A DNA stretch of 19,033 bases from Cytophagaceae bacterium UBA6715. Its GTDB lineage: Bacteria > Bacteroidota > Bacteroidia > Cytophagales > Spirosomataceae. Positions 1 through 8,541 of the stretch are shown one piece after another (the first letter of the stretch is position 1; each line of letters begins with the position of its first letter). The stretch is from NCBI GenBank assembly GCA_002454335.1, contig DKIP01000018.1:1-19033 (forward strand), in the 5' to 3' direction. The notes beneath the pieces were generated by a model. That model did no database searches and was not told the origin of the DNA. It saw only the letters and a list, made by a program, of their open reading frames with translations. Made by a program: the position numbers and the translations under genes.

Positions 1-285
1 GTTCACAACTTGCCGGATTTAGCATATTTCAATCACTCGCAACATACAAACGTAGGTGGCTTAGAGTGTAAAAACTGCCACGGCGAAATCGAAAAAATGG
101 AAGTTGTTGAGCAACGCTCATCCTTAACGATGGGATGGTGTATCGATTGTCACCGCGAAACAGATGTTAATTCGAAAGGAAATGCATACTATGACAAATT
201 AGTTGAGGTGCATAACAAAGACAGCAAAACTCCACTTAAAGTGCAAAACATTGGTGGCTTAGAGTGTTCTAAGTGTCACTATTAA
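1..285 (+). CDS. actA: Alternative Complex III subunit A, multiheme cytochrome c (3' fragment)
   Basis: This is the C-terminal 94 residues of a multiheme c-type cytochrome; the reading frame is open from the first base, so the gene starts outside the window. Three CxxCH heme-binding motifs are visible: CKNCH (nt 67-81), CIDCH (nt 142-156) and CSKCH (nt 265-279), the last one two codons before the stop. An FNHSQH stretch near the start resembles the distal histidine ligands of cytochrome c7-like domains. ActA of Alternative Complex III is known as a pentaheme periplasmic subunit that passes electrons from quinol oxidation towards the monoheme subunit or the oxidase. The assignment relies on these motifs and on the actBCDEF genes directly downstream. 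actB starts 45 bp after the stop, consistent with one transcript. A ttg at nt 10 is not a real start because the frame continues upstream. Confidence 0.9.
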   Translation, partial: VHNLPDLAYFNHSQHTNVGGLECKNCHGEIEKMEVVEQRSSLTMGWCIDCHRETDVNSKGNAYYDKLVEVHNKDSKTPLKVQNIGGLECSKCHY

Positions 286-330
286 TCATATTACAATAGA
301 TTCAAAATTAGTCTGAATAAGAAAGATTAT

Positions 331-3300
331 ATGGAAAATTCGAACAAGAGGTATTGGAAAGGAATTGAGGAGTTAACCAATGAGCCATCGTTTGTAAAAA
401 ATATCCACAATGAGTTTGGCAACATGCCATCAGAAAACGACGCGAAAGGTGAAGCCTTAGTTGACGGTTCTGGCACTCATCGTCGTGACTTTTTAAAGAT
501 GTTGGGTTTTGGAGTAGCAGCTGTTTCGTTAGCAGCATGTGAAGCTCCTGTTAAAAACACCATTCCATACTTGAACAAACCGGAGGATGTTGAGCCTACG
601 ATTGCCAACTGGTATGCATCGACTTACACGGATGGTGGCGATTACGCATCTATCTTAGTTAAGACGCGCGAAGGTCGTCCGATCAAGATCGAAGGAAATA
701 CCTTATCATCTGTTTCAAAAGGAGCTCTTTCAGGCCGTGCACACGCATCTGTTTTGAGTCTATATGACAACGAAAAATTAAAAGGACCCCAAATTGGTGG
801 AAAAGCGAGCGATTGGAAACAATTGGATGCTGAATTCACTGCAAAATTAGCTGCGGTCGCTGCTAAAGGTGGTCAAATTAGAATTGTATCGAATACGATT
901 CTTTCTCCAACAACGAAAAAGGTAATTGCTGATTTCGCAGCAAAATACCCAACAACTCAACATATCTCATACGATGCGAATCCAGCTTACGGATTATCTG
1001 CCGCACATGGCGGAATTATCCCAAGCATCGATTTCAGCAAGGCAAAAACAATCGTTTCTGTAGGAGCTGATTTCTTAGGTACTTGGATTGCACCTAGTGA
1101 ATTCTCTTCTCAATGGGCTGTGACACGTCGTGTAAGCTCAGAAAAAGGAGGTAAAAAAGATATGTCTCGTCACTACCAGTTTGAGACAATCATGTCGACG
1201 ACAGGTGCGAACGCTGATTACCGTGCAACATACAAACCATCTCAAGAAGGTTTAGTTGCCGTTGCATTATATAATGCAGTAGCAAGATTAACGGGTGCAG
1301 CTGGTATTGCTGGAGCAGCCGTTAAAGTTGAGCACCTAGATAAAGCAGCCAAAGATTTAGTTGCATCCAAAGGTGCTTCCATCATCGTTGCAGGTTCAAA
1401 TGATCCAGAAGTTCAAAAAATCGTTGCAGCTACAAACGCATTAGTAGGCGCGTATGGCTCAACATTAAATACAGCTATTCCATTGAACTACCGTCAAGGT
1501 AATGACATGGCGATGTCCAACTTCATTAAAGAAGCAGGTGCAGGTAAAATTGGTGCCGTTATTTTCTACAATGCGAACCCAGTTTACAATCACCCAATGG
1601 GAGCAGCTTTAGCAACAGCTTTACCGAAAGTAGAACTTAGCTTAGCTACGAACGAGCGTGCAGATGAAACGGCATCTTTATGTCAATTCATCGCACCCGA
1701 TTCACACTTCTTAGAGTCATGGAATGATGCAGAGCCAAAAGCTGGTTTCTACTCATTAACACAACCAACCATTTCTACGATTTTCAAAACACGTCAGGCA
1801 CAAGCAAGTTTCTTAACTTGGGCAGGTTTGTCAGGTGATTTTGCAGCTTACTTAGAAAGCAATTGGGAGAACAACATCTTAAAAGGTGGCAAAGTAGCTT
1901 GGAATAACGCATTGCACAATGGTGTTTTCGAACCGAATGCCGGAAGCGTTTCTGCTTCAAGCCCATCGGTTGACGTGAATGCAGCTGCTGCTGCGATTGC
2001 AAAAGCATATTCAGCTTCATCTACAGGATTAGAAATTTCTGTTTACGAGAAAGTTGGTTTAGGTACAGGTTCTCAAGCGAACAACCCATGGTTACAGGAA
2101 TTCCCTGAGCCAGTTTCCAAAGCTTGTTGGGACAATTATGCAGCCATTTCACAACCAACTGCAACTGAATTAAAATTAAAGCAAGGCGACTTAGTCAAAG
2201 TAAGCGCTAAAGGATATGAAGTAACGTTGCCAATCTTGGTTCAACCAGGTCAAGCACAAGGAACAATTGCTATTGCGATTGGTTACGGACGTACCAAAGC
2301 TGGTAAATCGGCGGACGGCGTAGGTGTTAATGCGTATCCATTCATCTCAGAAATCAATGGCGCATGTGTAGGCACATGTACACAAGGCGTTTCTGTAACT
2401 GCTACAGGAGAAACAAAAGATATCGCTCAAACACAAACTCACCAAACGGTGATGGCACGTCAAGCAGTTGTTCAAGAAACTGTTTTAGCAGAGTTCGTTA
2501 AAAATCCACAAGCAGGAAGCTACAAACCAAAAGTTAAGACATCTGAGGGTGAAAAAGACGCAACAGATTTAACGCTTTGGAATGGTCACGAATACAATAA
2601 CCATGCATGGGGTATGGTGATCGACTTAAATACTTGTACAGGATGTTCTGCTTGTGTGGTCTCATGTAACGCAGAAAACAACGTACCCGTAGTAGGTCGT
2701 CAAGAAGTAATTAACCGTCGTGAAATGCACTGGATGCGTATCGACCGTTATTATTCATCAGATGCTGAAGTTGAAGATTTAAAAGGATTAGAAATTGCTT
2801 CAGACAATCCAGAGGTTGTTTTCCAGCCGATGTTATGTCAACACTGTAATAACGCTCCATGTGAGACGGTATGTCCAGTTTTAGCAACAACTCACTCAAC
2901 AGAAGGTTTGAACCAAATGACTTATAACCGTTGTATCGGTACACGTTATTGCGCAAATAACTGTCCATACAAAGTTCGTCGTTTCAACTGGTTCCGTTAT
3001 TTCCAAACAGATGATTTTGATTTCCACTTCAACAACGATTTAGGTCGTATGGTGATTAATCCAGACGTAACTGTTCGTTCACGTGGGGTGATGGAAAAAT
3101 GTTCTATGTGCGTTCAACGTATCCAAGAAGGTAAATTGACAGCTAAGAAAGAAAAGCGTCGTCCAGTGGATGGTGAAATTCAAGTAGCTTGTGCACAATC
3201 TTGCCCTACGAATGCAATTACTTTTGGTGATATGAATGATCCAAAATCAGCTATCTCACAATTGTTATTGGTTGAACAAGAAGGACGTGCTTACCACGTA

Positions 3301-3375
3301 ATTGAAGAAATTAACGTGAAGCCTAATATTTCTTACTTGAAGAAAGTTCGTAACAAGGATGCTAAAAAAGCATAA
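331..3375 (+). CDS. actB: Alternative Complex III subunit B: Tat-exported molybdopterin-oxidoreductase-like/Fe-S fusion
   Basis: A 1014-residue fusion protein. A twin-arginine signal sits unusually far in: RRDFLK at residues 51-56, a hydrophobic stretch, then LAAC with Cys70 as a possible lipidation site. This placement matches the 'TAT-variant-translocated' family. Residues about 80-720 resemble the molybdopterin oxidoreductase fold; in characterised ActB proteins this domain carries no Mo cofactor. Residues about 740-1000 form a ferredoxin-like domain with Cys groups CTGCSAC (from residue 769), CQHC (836), CIGTRYC (868), CSMC (924) and CAQSC (954), enough for three 4Fe-4S clusters and one 3Fe-4S cluster as known for this family. 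The protein should form the periplasmic electron wire from the quinol site to the ActA/ActE hemes. It starts at ATG 331 after an A-rich leader; actC follows after 30 bp. Confidence 0.95.
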   Translation: MENSNKRYWKGIEELTNEPSFVKNIHNEFGNMPSENDAKGEALVDGSGTHRRDFLKMLGFGVAAVSLAACEAPVKNTIPYLNKPEDVEPTIANWYASTYTDGGDYASILVKTREGRPIKIEGNTLSSVSKGALSGRAHASVLSLYDNEKLKGPQIGGKASDWKQLDAEFTAKLAAVAAKGGQIRIVSNTILSPTTKKVIADFAAKYPTTQHISYDANPAYGLSAAHGGIIPSIDFSKAKTIVSVGADFLGTWIAPSEFSSQWAVTRRVSSEKGGKKDMSRHYQFETIMSTTGANADYRATYKPSQEGLVAVALYNAVARLTGAAGIAGAAVKVEHLDKAAKDLVASKGASIIVAGSNDPEVQKIVAATNALVGAYGSTLNTAIPLNYRQGNDMAMSNFIKEAGAGKIGAVIFYNANPVYNHPMGAALATALPKVELSLATNERADETASLCQFIAPDSHFLESWNDAEPKAGFYSLTQPTISTIFKTRQAQASFLTWAGLSGDFAAYLESNWENNILKGGKVAWNNALHNGVFEPNAGSVSASSPSVDVNAAAAAIAKAYSASSTGLEISVYEKVGLGTGSQANNPWLQEFPEPVSKACWDNYAAISQPTATELKLKQGDLVKVSAKGYEVTLPILVQPGQAQGTIAIAIGYGRTKAGKSADGVGVNAYPFISEINGACVGTCTQGVSVTATGETKDIAQTQTHQTVMARQAVVQETVLAEFVKNPQAGSYKPKVKTSEGEKDATDLTLWNGHEYNNHAWGMVIDLNTCTGCSACVVSCNAENNVPVVGRQEVINRREMHWMRIDRYYSSDAEVEDLKGLEIASDNPEVVFQPMLCQHCNNAPCETVCPVLATTHSTEGLNQMTYNRCIGTRYCANNCPYKVRRFNWFRYFQTDDFDFHFNNDLGRMVINPDVTVRSRGVMEKCSMCVQRIQEGKLTAKKEKRRPVDGEIQVACAQSCPTNAITFGDMNDPKSAISQLLLVEQEGRAYHVIEEINVKPNISYLKKVRNKDAKKA

Positions 3376-3405
3376 TTTTTTAATCGTAAAACAGTAAATA
3401 AAAAT

Positions 3406-4806
3406 ATGTCGCACGTTGTATCACCCATAAGAGAGAAACTAGTTACTGGTGGAAAATCTTATTCCGATGTTACCCACGATATCTGCAAACAAGTAGAGGG
3501 AGAACCTACGAAAGAATGGAAAATTGCATTCGGTATCTCATGTCTTGTATTCATTTATGGTGCTTATTGCCTATTCTACACTTGGTGGCAAGGAATTGGC
3601 GTTTGGGGATTAAATAAAACCGTAGGTTGGGCTTGGGATATCACGAACTTCGTTTGGTGGGTTGGTATCGGTCACGCGGGTACATTGATTTCTGCCGTAT
3701 TATTATTGTTCCGTCAAAAATGGAGAACTTCCATTAACCGTTCAGCGGAAGCGATGACAATCTTTGCGGTATTATGTGCTGCATCGTTTATCTTAGCGCA
3801 CATGGGCCGTCCTTGGTTAGCACACTGGGCTTTACCACTTCCAAATGCCTTCGGTTCATTATGGGTTAACTTTAACTCGCCATTGGTTTGGGACGTATTT
3901 GCAATTTCAACTTACCTATCGGTTTCATTATTGTTCTGGTACATGGGTCTTGTTCCCGATTTGGCTACAATTCGTGACCGCGCGACTACAGCAGGACGTA
4001 AATTCTGGTACGGTTTATTCAGCTTAGGCTGGACAGGTTCTTCAAAGACTTGGGCACGTTATGAATACATGTCATTGATTTTGGCTGGTATCTCTACTCC
4101 CCTAGTACTTTCTGTACACACAATTGTATCCATGGACTTTGCAACGTCGGTTATCCCAGGATGGCACACGACAATCTTCCCTCCATATTTCGTTGCGGGT
4201 GCGATTTTCTCTGGTTTCGCGATGGTACAAACCTTGTTGTTGATCACACGTGTCGTTTTCAAATTAGAAGATTACATTACGATTGAGCACATCGAAATGA
4301 TGAACATCGTTGTTACAGTGACAGGTTCCGTTGTAGGTATTGCTTACTTAACTGAATTCTTCATCGCATGGTATTCAGGTGTGGAATATGAAAGTTATGC
4401 ATTTATCAACCGTGCAACAGGGCCATACTGGTGGGCATATTGGATGATGATGACATGTAACGTAATCTCCCCACAATTATTCTGGTCAAAAGCGATCCGT
4501 ACAAACTTGATGGTTTCATTCTTCTTATCAATCGTTGTTAACGTAGGTATGTGGTTTGAGCGTTTTGTAATTATCGTTACATCATTGCACCGTGATTACA
4601 TCCCATCTTCCTGGGCGATGTTCTCTCCAACGATGTATGATATTGGAGATTACATTTTCTCATTTGGTTTATTCTTTACCTTATTCTTCTTATTCGCTAA
4701 ATTCTTACCGGTGGTAAATATGGCAGAGGTGAAATCGGTAATGAAAGGTGTTTCATCAAACTTCCCAGCGAAAAAGGCGAAAGCAGCTAAAAAAACGGAA
4801 GAATAA
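3406..4806 (+). CDS. actC: Alternative Complex III subunit C, NrfD/PsrC-like quinol-site membrane protein
   Basis: A 466-residue integral membrane protein with about ten hydrophobic segments, starting near residue 40 (WKIAFGISCLVFIYGAY) and ending near residue 445, followed by a lysine-rich cytoplasmic-type tail. The family is NrfD/PsrC, whose members bind (mena)quinol and hand electrons to a periplasmic Fe-S partner, here the ferredoxin domain of ActB encoded just upstream. Residues typical of ActC are visible: a conserved GHAGTLISA segment in the second helix, DRA after the fourth, and SLHRDYIPSSW near the last periplasmic loop. The length fits ActC proteins. It lies 30 bp after actB and 28 bp before actD, within the same operon. 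It is paralogous to actF downstream, so the two could be confused, but gene order and length favour C here. Confidence 0.93.
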   Translation: MSHVVSPIREKLVTGGKSYSDVTHDICKQVEGEPTKEWKIAFGISCLVFIYGAYCLFYTWWQGIGVWGLNKTVGWAWDITNFVWWVGIGHAGTLISAVLLLFRQKWRTSINRSAEAMTIFAVLCAASFILAHMGRPWLAHWALPLPNAFGSLWVNFNSPLVWDVFAISTYLSVSLLFWYMGLVPDLATIRDRATTAGRKFWYGLFSLGWTGSSKTWARYEYMSLILAGISTPLVLSVHTIVSMDFATSVIPGWHTTIFPPYFVAGAIFSGFAMVQTLLLITRVVFKLEDYITIEHIEMMNIVVTVTGSVVGIAYLTEFFIAWYSGVEYESYAFINRATGPYWWAYWMMMTCNVISPQLFWSKAIRTNLMVSFFLSIVVNVGMWFERFVIIVTSLHRDYIPSSWAMFSPTMYDIGDYIFSFGLFFTLFFLFAKFLPVVNMAEVKSVMKGVSSNFPAKKAKAAKKTEE

Positions 4807-4834
4807 TTATTAAGCAATTCGAAATTAAAACAAT

Positions 4835-5353
4835 ATGAGTTCGACAACTAACTACATTTTGGGTGTTTATGACGATGAGGACGAGGTTTTACACGCAGTA
4901 ACTGCGGTGAAAGCCCAAGGAATCAAAATCGAGGACGTATTTACGCCATTCCCAATTCACGGATTAGACGTAGCAGTAGGTCATGCACGTACACGATTAC
5001 CAATCGCAGCTTTTATGTTTGGTACATTAGGTATGATTTGTGCATTATCACTAATCAGCTATACGATGGTATTCGATTGGCCAATGATCATCGGTGGTAA
5101 AGATTTCTTTGCGTTGCCCAACTGGATTCCAGTAACTTTTGAAGGAACTGTATTATTTACAGCCTTTGGTTTAGTAACAACATTTTGTGCTTCCAATAAC
5201 TTATACCCTGGCAACAAGGTTGAGCCATTGGACTTGCGTATCACAGACGACAAATTTGTGATGGCAATTAATGTTGACAAAAACAAAGTTAGTGCAGCTG
5301 ACATCAAGAAAGCCTTGAAAGATTCTGGCGCAATAGAAGTAAATACTAAATAA
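4835..5353 (+). CDS. actD: Alternative Complex III subunit D (DUF3341)
   Basis: A 172-residue protein of the DUF3341 family, the membrane subunit D of Alternative Complex III. The N-terminal 50 residues form a soluble domain beginning LGVYDDEDEVLHAV, a hallmark of ActD. Two membrane helices follow (about residues 52-75 and 95-120), joined by a loop with conserved GGKDFFALPNWIPVTFE. A short soluble C-terminal domain (FVMAINVDKNK...) ends the protein. The role is structural within the complex; no cofactor motif is visible, in line with the family. The gene lies 28 bp after actC and 37 bp before the preferred actE start. Its length and domain order match the family fully. Confidence 0.93.
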   Translation: MSSTTNYILGVYDDEDEVLHAVTAVKAQGIKIEDVFTPFPIHGLDVAVGHARTRLPIAAFMFGTLGMICALSLISYTMVFDWPMIIGGKDFFALPNWIPVTFEGTVLFTAFGLVTTFCASNNLYPGNKVEPLDLRITDDKFVMAINVDKNKVSAADIKKALKDSGAIEVNTK

Positions 5354-5390
5354 TTAACAAGAACAATTGTTCACGAAGAAGCATAACAAG

Positions 5391-5999
5391 ATGTTTAATC
5401 CAAGAATTAAATTCGTTTTATTAGCTGGTGTAGTTGCAGGCTTACTATCATGCGGTTCAGACCCGAACGATACAGGAACAGAATTTGCTCCAAACATGTA
5501 TCATTCGGTAGCCTATGAGCCGATGTCTCAAACACAAGGTGATACGAACACCATCAATCCATTAGGAATGAATATGCGTTTACCTGTAAAAGGTACAGTA
5601 GCACGTAAGCGTTACACAGGTTCAGATAGTTTAAAGCAAGCTTTCTTAGCACAAGAAATGATTGCTAAAACGATTCCAAACGATAGCATTTCATACTCAG
5701 AAAAATCTTTGTACAACCCAATCGCTGCAACTCCTGAAAACATCGAGGCAGGTAAGGCTCAATATGAGCGTTTTTGCCAACATTGTCATGGTGAAACAGG
5801 TAAAGGGGATGGATTGGTTGCGAAAGCATACAAAGGAGTTCCTGTTTACTCAAGTGATGCACTAAAGACGATGAATGACGGACATATTTACCACGTCATT
5901 ACACACGGAAAAGGAAGAATGTGGCCACATGGTTCACAAATTTCTTCTGAAAATCGTTGGAAAATCGTGTTATATGTACACGAACTACAAAAACAATAA
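5391..5999 (+). CDS. actE: Alternative Complex III subunit E, monoheme lipoprotein cytochrome c
   Basis: A 202-residue c-type cytochrome. The N-terminus is a lipoprotein signal (MFNPRIKFVLLAG...) ending in lipobox LLSC with Cys21 as the lipidation site, so the protein should be anchored on the outer face of the inner membrane. The single heme site is CQHCH (Cys129 onward) in the context GETGKGDG, typical of class I cytochrome c; Met177 in GRMWPHG is the likely sixth ligand. In Alternative Complex III, ActE receives electrons from the ActA/ActB chain and is a candidate direct donor to the oxidase. A longer frame opening at ttg 5367 would add eight charged residues before the signal; ATG 5391 gives a standard lipoprotein signal and is preferred. 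It sits between actD and actF. Confidence 0.93.
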   Translation: MFNPRIKFVLLAGVVAGLLSCGSDPNDTGTEFAPNMYHSVAYEPMSQTQGDTNTINPLGMNMRLPVKGTVARKRYTGSDSLKQAFLAQEMIAKTIPNDSISYSEKSLYNPIAATPENIEAGKAQYERFCQHCHGETGKGDGLVAKAYKGVPVYSSDALKTMNDGHIYHVITHGKGRMWPHGSQISSENRWKIVLYVHELQKQ

Positions 6000-6030
6000 T
6001 TCAATCATTTTAAATTAAATAGAGATCAAG

Positions 6031-7392
6031 ATGGCGGGACATTCACATTTTTCCCCAGCAAACGTAGAAGAGCATTTTGAATTTAGTGCTGAAGGCAAAA
6101 AACGTATTATTTATGCTTTCATCGCTGGTTTAGCTGCTTTAGCGCTCGGTATTTACCTTTTATCAAAAGGCGAAGCTGGCGGACACGAAGTAGCGAATGC
6201 GGGACACGATGCAGTTAAAGCAGGACATGAAGCAGCTGGCGAACACCTTTCTGGTGGAGCCGTTTCTCACCAAGCAGGTGCCGAAGAACACTACGATTGG
6301 ACAAATCGAATCTGGGCAAACGTATGGTTGAATGCTGTTTTCTTCACAGGTATCGCTGTTGTGGGTATGTTCTTTGTTTCTTTGCAATACTTAACTAAAT
6401 CAGGTTGGTCAGCAGTTATGAAACGTGTTCCTGAGGCTTTCCCTAAATTTTTATATATTTCTTTACCAATCTTGGCTGCAGTATTCTTCTTCAAAGGAGA
6501 TGTGATTTTCCACTGGATGCACCATGGTGTTACGGAAGTGGGAAGTGAAAACTATGATAAAATCATTGCAGGGAAATCGGGTTATTTAAACAAGAACTTT
6601 TTTCTAATCCGTTTAGTAGGCTTTGGAGCATTGTGGATCATCTTATGGAACATGTTGCGTAAAAAATCTTTGGAAGAAGATTTAGTAGGTGGAAGTGATT
6701 TATTCACACAAATGGTCAAAATCGGAACAGCATTCATCGTTGTTTTCGGTGCATCTAGTTCAATTTTTGCTTGGGATTGGGTGATGTCAATTGATACACA
6801 CTGGTTCTCAACCATGTTCGGCTGGTACATGTTTGCCTCATGGCATGTAACGACTTACGCTGTTATCGTTTTAGCCATTCTCTACTTAAAAGACAAGGGC
6901 TTGATGGGCTATGTAAATGAAAACCACTTGCATGACTTAGGTAAATTTATGTTTGCTTTCTCAATCTTCTGGTCATATGTTTGGTTTGAGCAATTCTTGT
7001 TGATCTATTATGCAAACCTACCGGAAGAAACGATTTATTTCTTGGAGCGTTGGGAAGGTCACAACAAAATTTACAAAACATCAGAAATTTTGATGGTAAT
7101 CTTAAACTTCTTGCTACCCTTCTTAGTTCTAATGACACGTGATGCGAAAAGAACGCGTATTTTCTTAAAAATCGCTGCATTTTTAATCATTGCTGGTCAC
7201 TACATCGACTTCTATCAAATGATTATGCCAGGTGTATTAGGAAAACACGGTGGTTATGGATTGGTTGAATTTGGCATGGTAACCGTATTTGCGTCTGCAT
7301 TCATTTATGTGATTTCAGATGAACTAACGAAAGCTTCTTTGGTAGCAAAGAATCACCCATTCTTACCAGAAGCATTACACCACGATATTTAG
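6031..7392 (+). CDS. actF: Alternative Complex III subunit F, second NrfD-like membrane protein
   Basis: A 453-residue integral membrane protein with about ten helices, paralogous to ActC. The first helix (about residues 25-45) is followed by a Gly/Ala/His-rich loop (residues 46-87) in which GH pairs recur at residues 51-52, 58-59 and 65-66, then more histidines at 72, 80 and 87. Downstream segments such as KKRVPEAFPKFLYIS-like and FAWDWVMSIDTHWFSTMFGW are typical of ActF ('quinol:cytochrome c oxidoreductase' in many Bacteroidota annotations). ActF packs against ActC and may form part of a proton-conducting path; this is family knowledge, not visible here. It lies 31 bp after actE and 33 bp before ctaC, linking the complex III genes directly to the oxidase genes. 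Confidence 0.92.
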   Translation: MAGHSHFSPANVEEHFEFSAEGKKRIIYAFIAGLAALALGIYLLSKGEAGGHEVANAGHDAVKAGHEAAGEHLSGGAVSHQAGAEEHYDWTNRIWANVWLNAVFFTGIAVVGMFFVSLQYLTKSGWSAVMKRVPEAFPKFLYISLPILAAVFFFKGDVIFHWMHHGVTEVGSENYDKIIAGKSGYLNKNFFLIRLVGFGALWIILWNMLRKKSLEEDLVGGSDLFTQMVKIGTAFIVVFGASSSIFAWDWVMSIDTHWFSTMFGWYMFASWHVTTYAVIVLAILYLKDKGLMGYVNENHLHDLGKFMFAFSIFWSYVWFEQFLLIYYANLPEETIYFLERWEGHNKIYKTSEILMVILNFLLPFLVLMTRDAKRTRIFLKIAAFLIIAGHYIDFYQMIMPGVLGKHGGYGLVEFGMVTVFASAFIYVISDELTKASLVAKNHPFLPEALHHDI

Positions 7393-7425
7393 TATTAAGC
7401 GCTTACGATTATAACAAATACATCT

Positions 7426-8505
7426 ATGAATTACCTAATTGGTCTTTTATCCGTAGTATTCTTCATCTTGGCAATCTCAGTGATTGCAAAGAGTATGAAG
7501 TTAAATAAAAACCTAGCACAAGGAGACGATGAGTCTACTCCACTAGATTCGAGTAACAATTCCAATGCCTATGGCATGTTGATATTCTGGTTACTAGGAA
7601 CAATTGCAGGTGTTTGGTCATTCTTACATAGTTTGCCAGATTTCTTACCAGAAGCTGCTTCTAAACATGGTATCGACACTGATAGAATGTTTTGGGTTTC
7701 TATGGCTGTTGTAACATTCGCATTTTTTGCAACAAATACCTTGTTGTTATTCTTTGCATTCAAATACCGTTACAACAAAAACAGAAAAGCTACATTCTAT
7801 CCAGTTAACCACAAATTGGAGTTAATTTGGACGGTAATTCCTGCGATTGTCATGGCAATCTTGGTTTTCACGGGATGGAGAACATGGAGAGATATTACTT
7901 CACAGGCTCCTAGCGATGCCGTCGTGATTGAAATCACCGGACACCAATTCGGGTGGTATGTACGCTACGCAGGTAATGATGATAACCAATTAGGAAATCA
8001 AAATTACAAGTTGATCGATGAAACTAACAGCATCGGTATCGACTTCACGGACAAGAATTCATTTGACGACTTTACAGCAACTGAATTACACATTCCAAAG
8101 GGCAAGCCAGTACTTTTGAAGATCAAGGCGCAAGACGTTTTGCACTCGGTTTATCTACCCTACCAACGTGTTAAAATGGATGCCGTTCCAGGTATGCCAA
8201 CGAAATTCTGGTTTACGCCAACGATTTCTACAGATGAAATGCGTGCGAAGTTGAACAACAAAGATTTCAACTTTAAATTAAACTGTACAGAAATCTGTGG
8301 ACGTGGTCACTTTGGTATGGCTATTACGGTATTCGTAGATGAGCCAGCGGATTACAAAAAATGGTGTGCAGAACAAAAACCATTCCTGGCTACGAATCCA
8401 AGCTATTTGGAGAAAGTACCTGCAAATTTGAAAGCAAAAGCGAGTAAGTATATTCCTGCTGAGCCAATTGCAACAGATAGCACTGCAACAGCTGCAGCTT
8501 TATAA
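7426..8505 (+). CDS. ctaC: Cytochrome c oxidase subunit II
   Basis: A 359-residue subunit II of a heme-copper oxidase (also called coxB). The binuclear CuA site is complete: His240 in LHSVYLP, then Cys287, Cys291, His295 and Met298 in CTEICGRGHFGM. The usual two-helix hairpin is at about residues 88-112 and 133-150, followed by a cupredoxin domain. Two extra hydrophobic segments precede it (about 3-21 and 50-66), making the N-terminus longer than in classic subunit II proteins. There is no C-terminal cytochrome c domain, so this is an aa3-type rather than caa3-type subunit; electrons must come from a separate cytochrome, plausibly ActE or ActA encoded upstream. It lies 33 bp after actF and 36 bp before ctaD. 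Confidence 0.96.
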   Translation: MNYLIGLLSVVFFILAISVIAKSMKLNKNLAQGDDESTPLDSSNNSNAYGMLIFWLLGTIAGVWSFLHSLPDFLPEAASKHGIDTDRMFWVSMAVVTFAFFATNTLLLFFAFKYRYNKNRKATFYPVNHKLELIWTVIPAIVMAILVFTGWRTWRDITSQAPSDAVVIEITGHQFGWYVRYAGNDDNQLGNQNYKLIDETNSIGIDFTDKNSFDDFTATELHIPKGKPVLLKIKAQDVLHSVYLPYQRVKMDAVPGMPTKFWFTPTISTDEMRAKLNNKDFNFKLNCTEICGRGHFGMAITVFVDEPADYKKWCAEQKPFLATNPSYLEKVPANLKAKASKYIPAEPIATDSTATAAAL

Positions 8506-8541
8506 TTTTTAATAGAATAGTAGAAAGAAAAATATATTCCT

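Noticed and set aside
5367..5390. TTG at 5367 as the actE start
   Set aside because: It adds eight charged or polar residues ahead of a standard lipoprotein signal; ATG 5391 is a better start.
7396..7405. Palindrome TAAGCGCTTA between actF and ctaC
   Set aside because: Only 10 nt with no loop or T-run; too short to call an operator or terminator.
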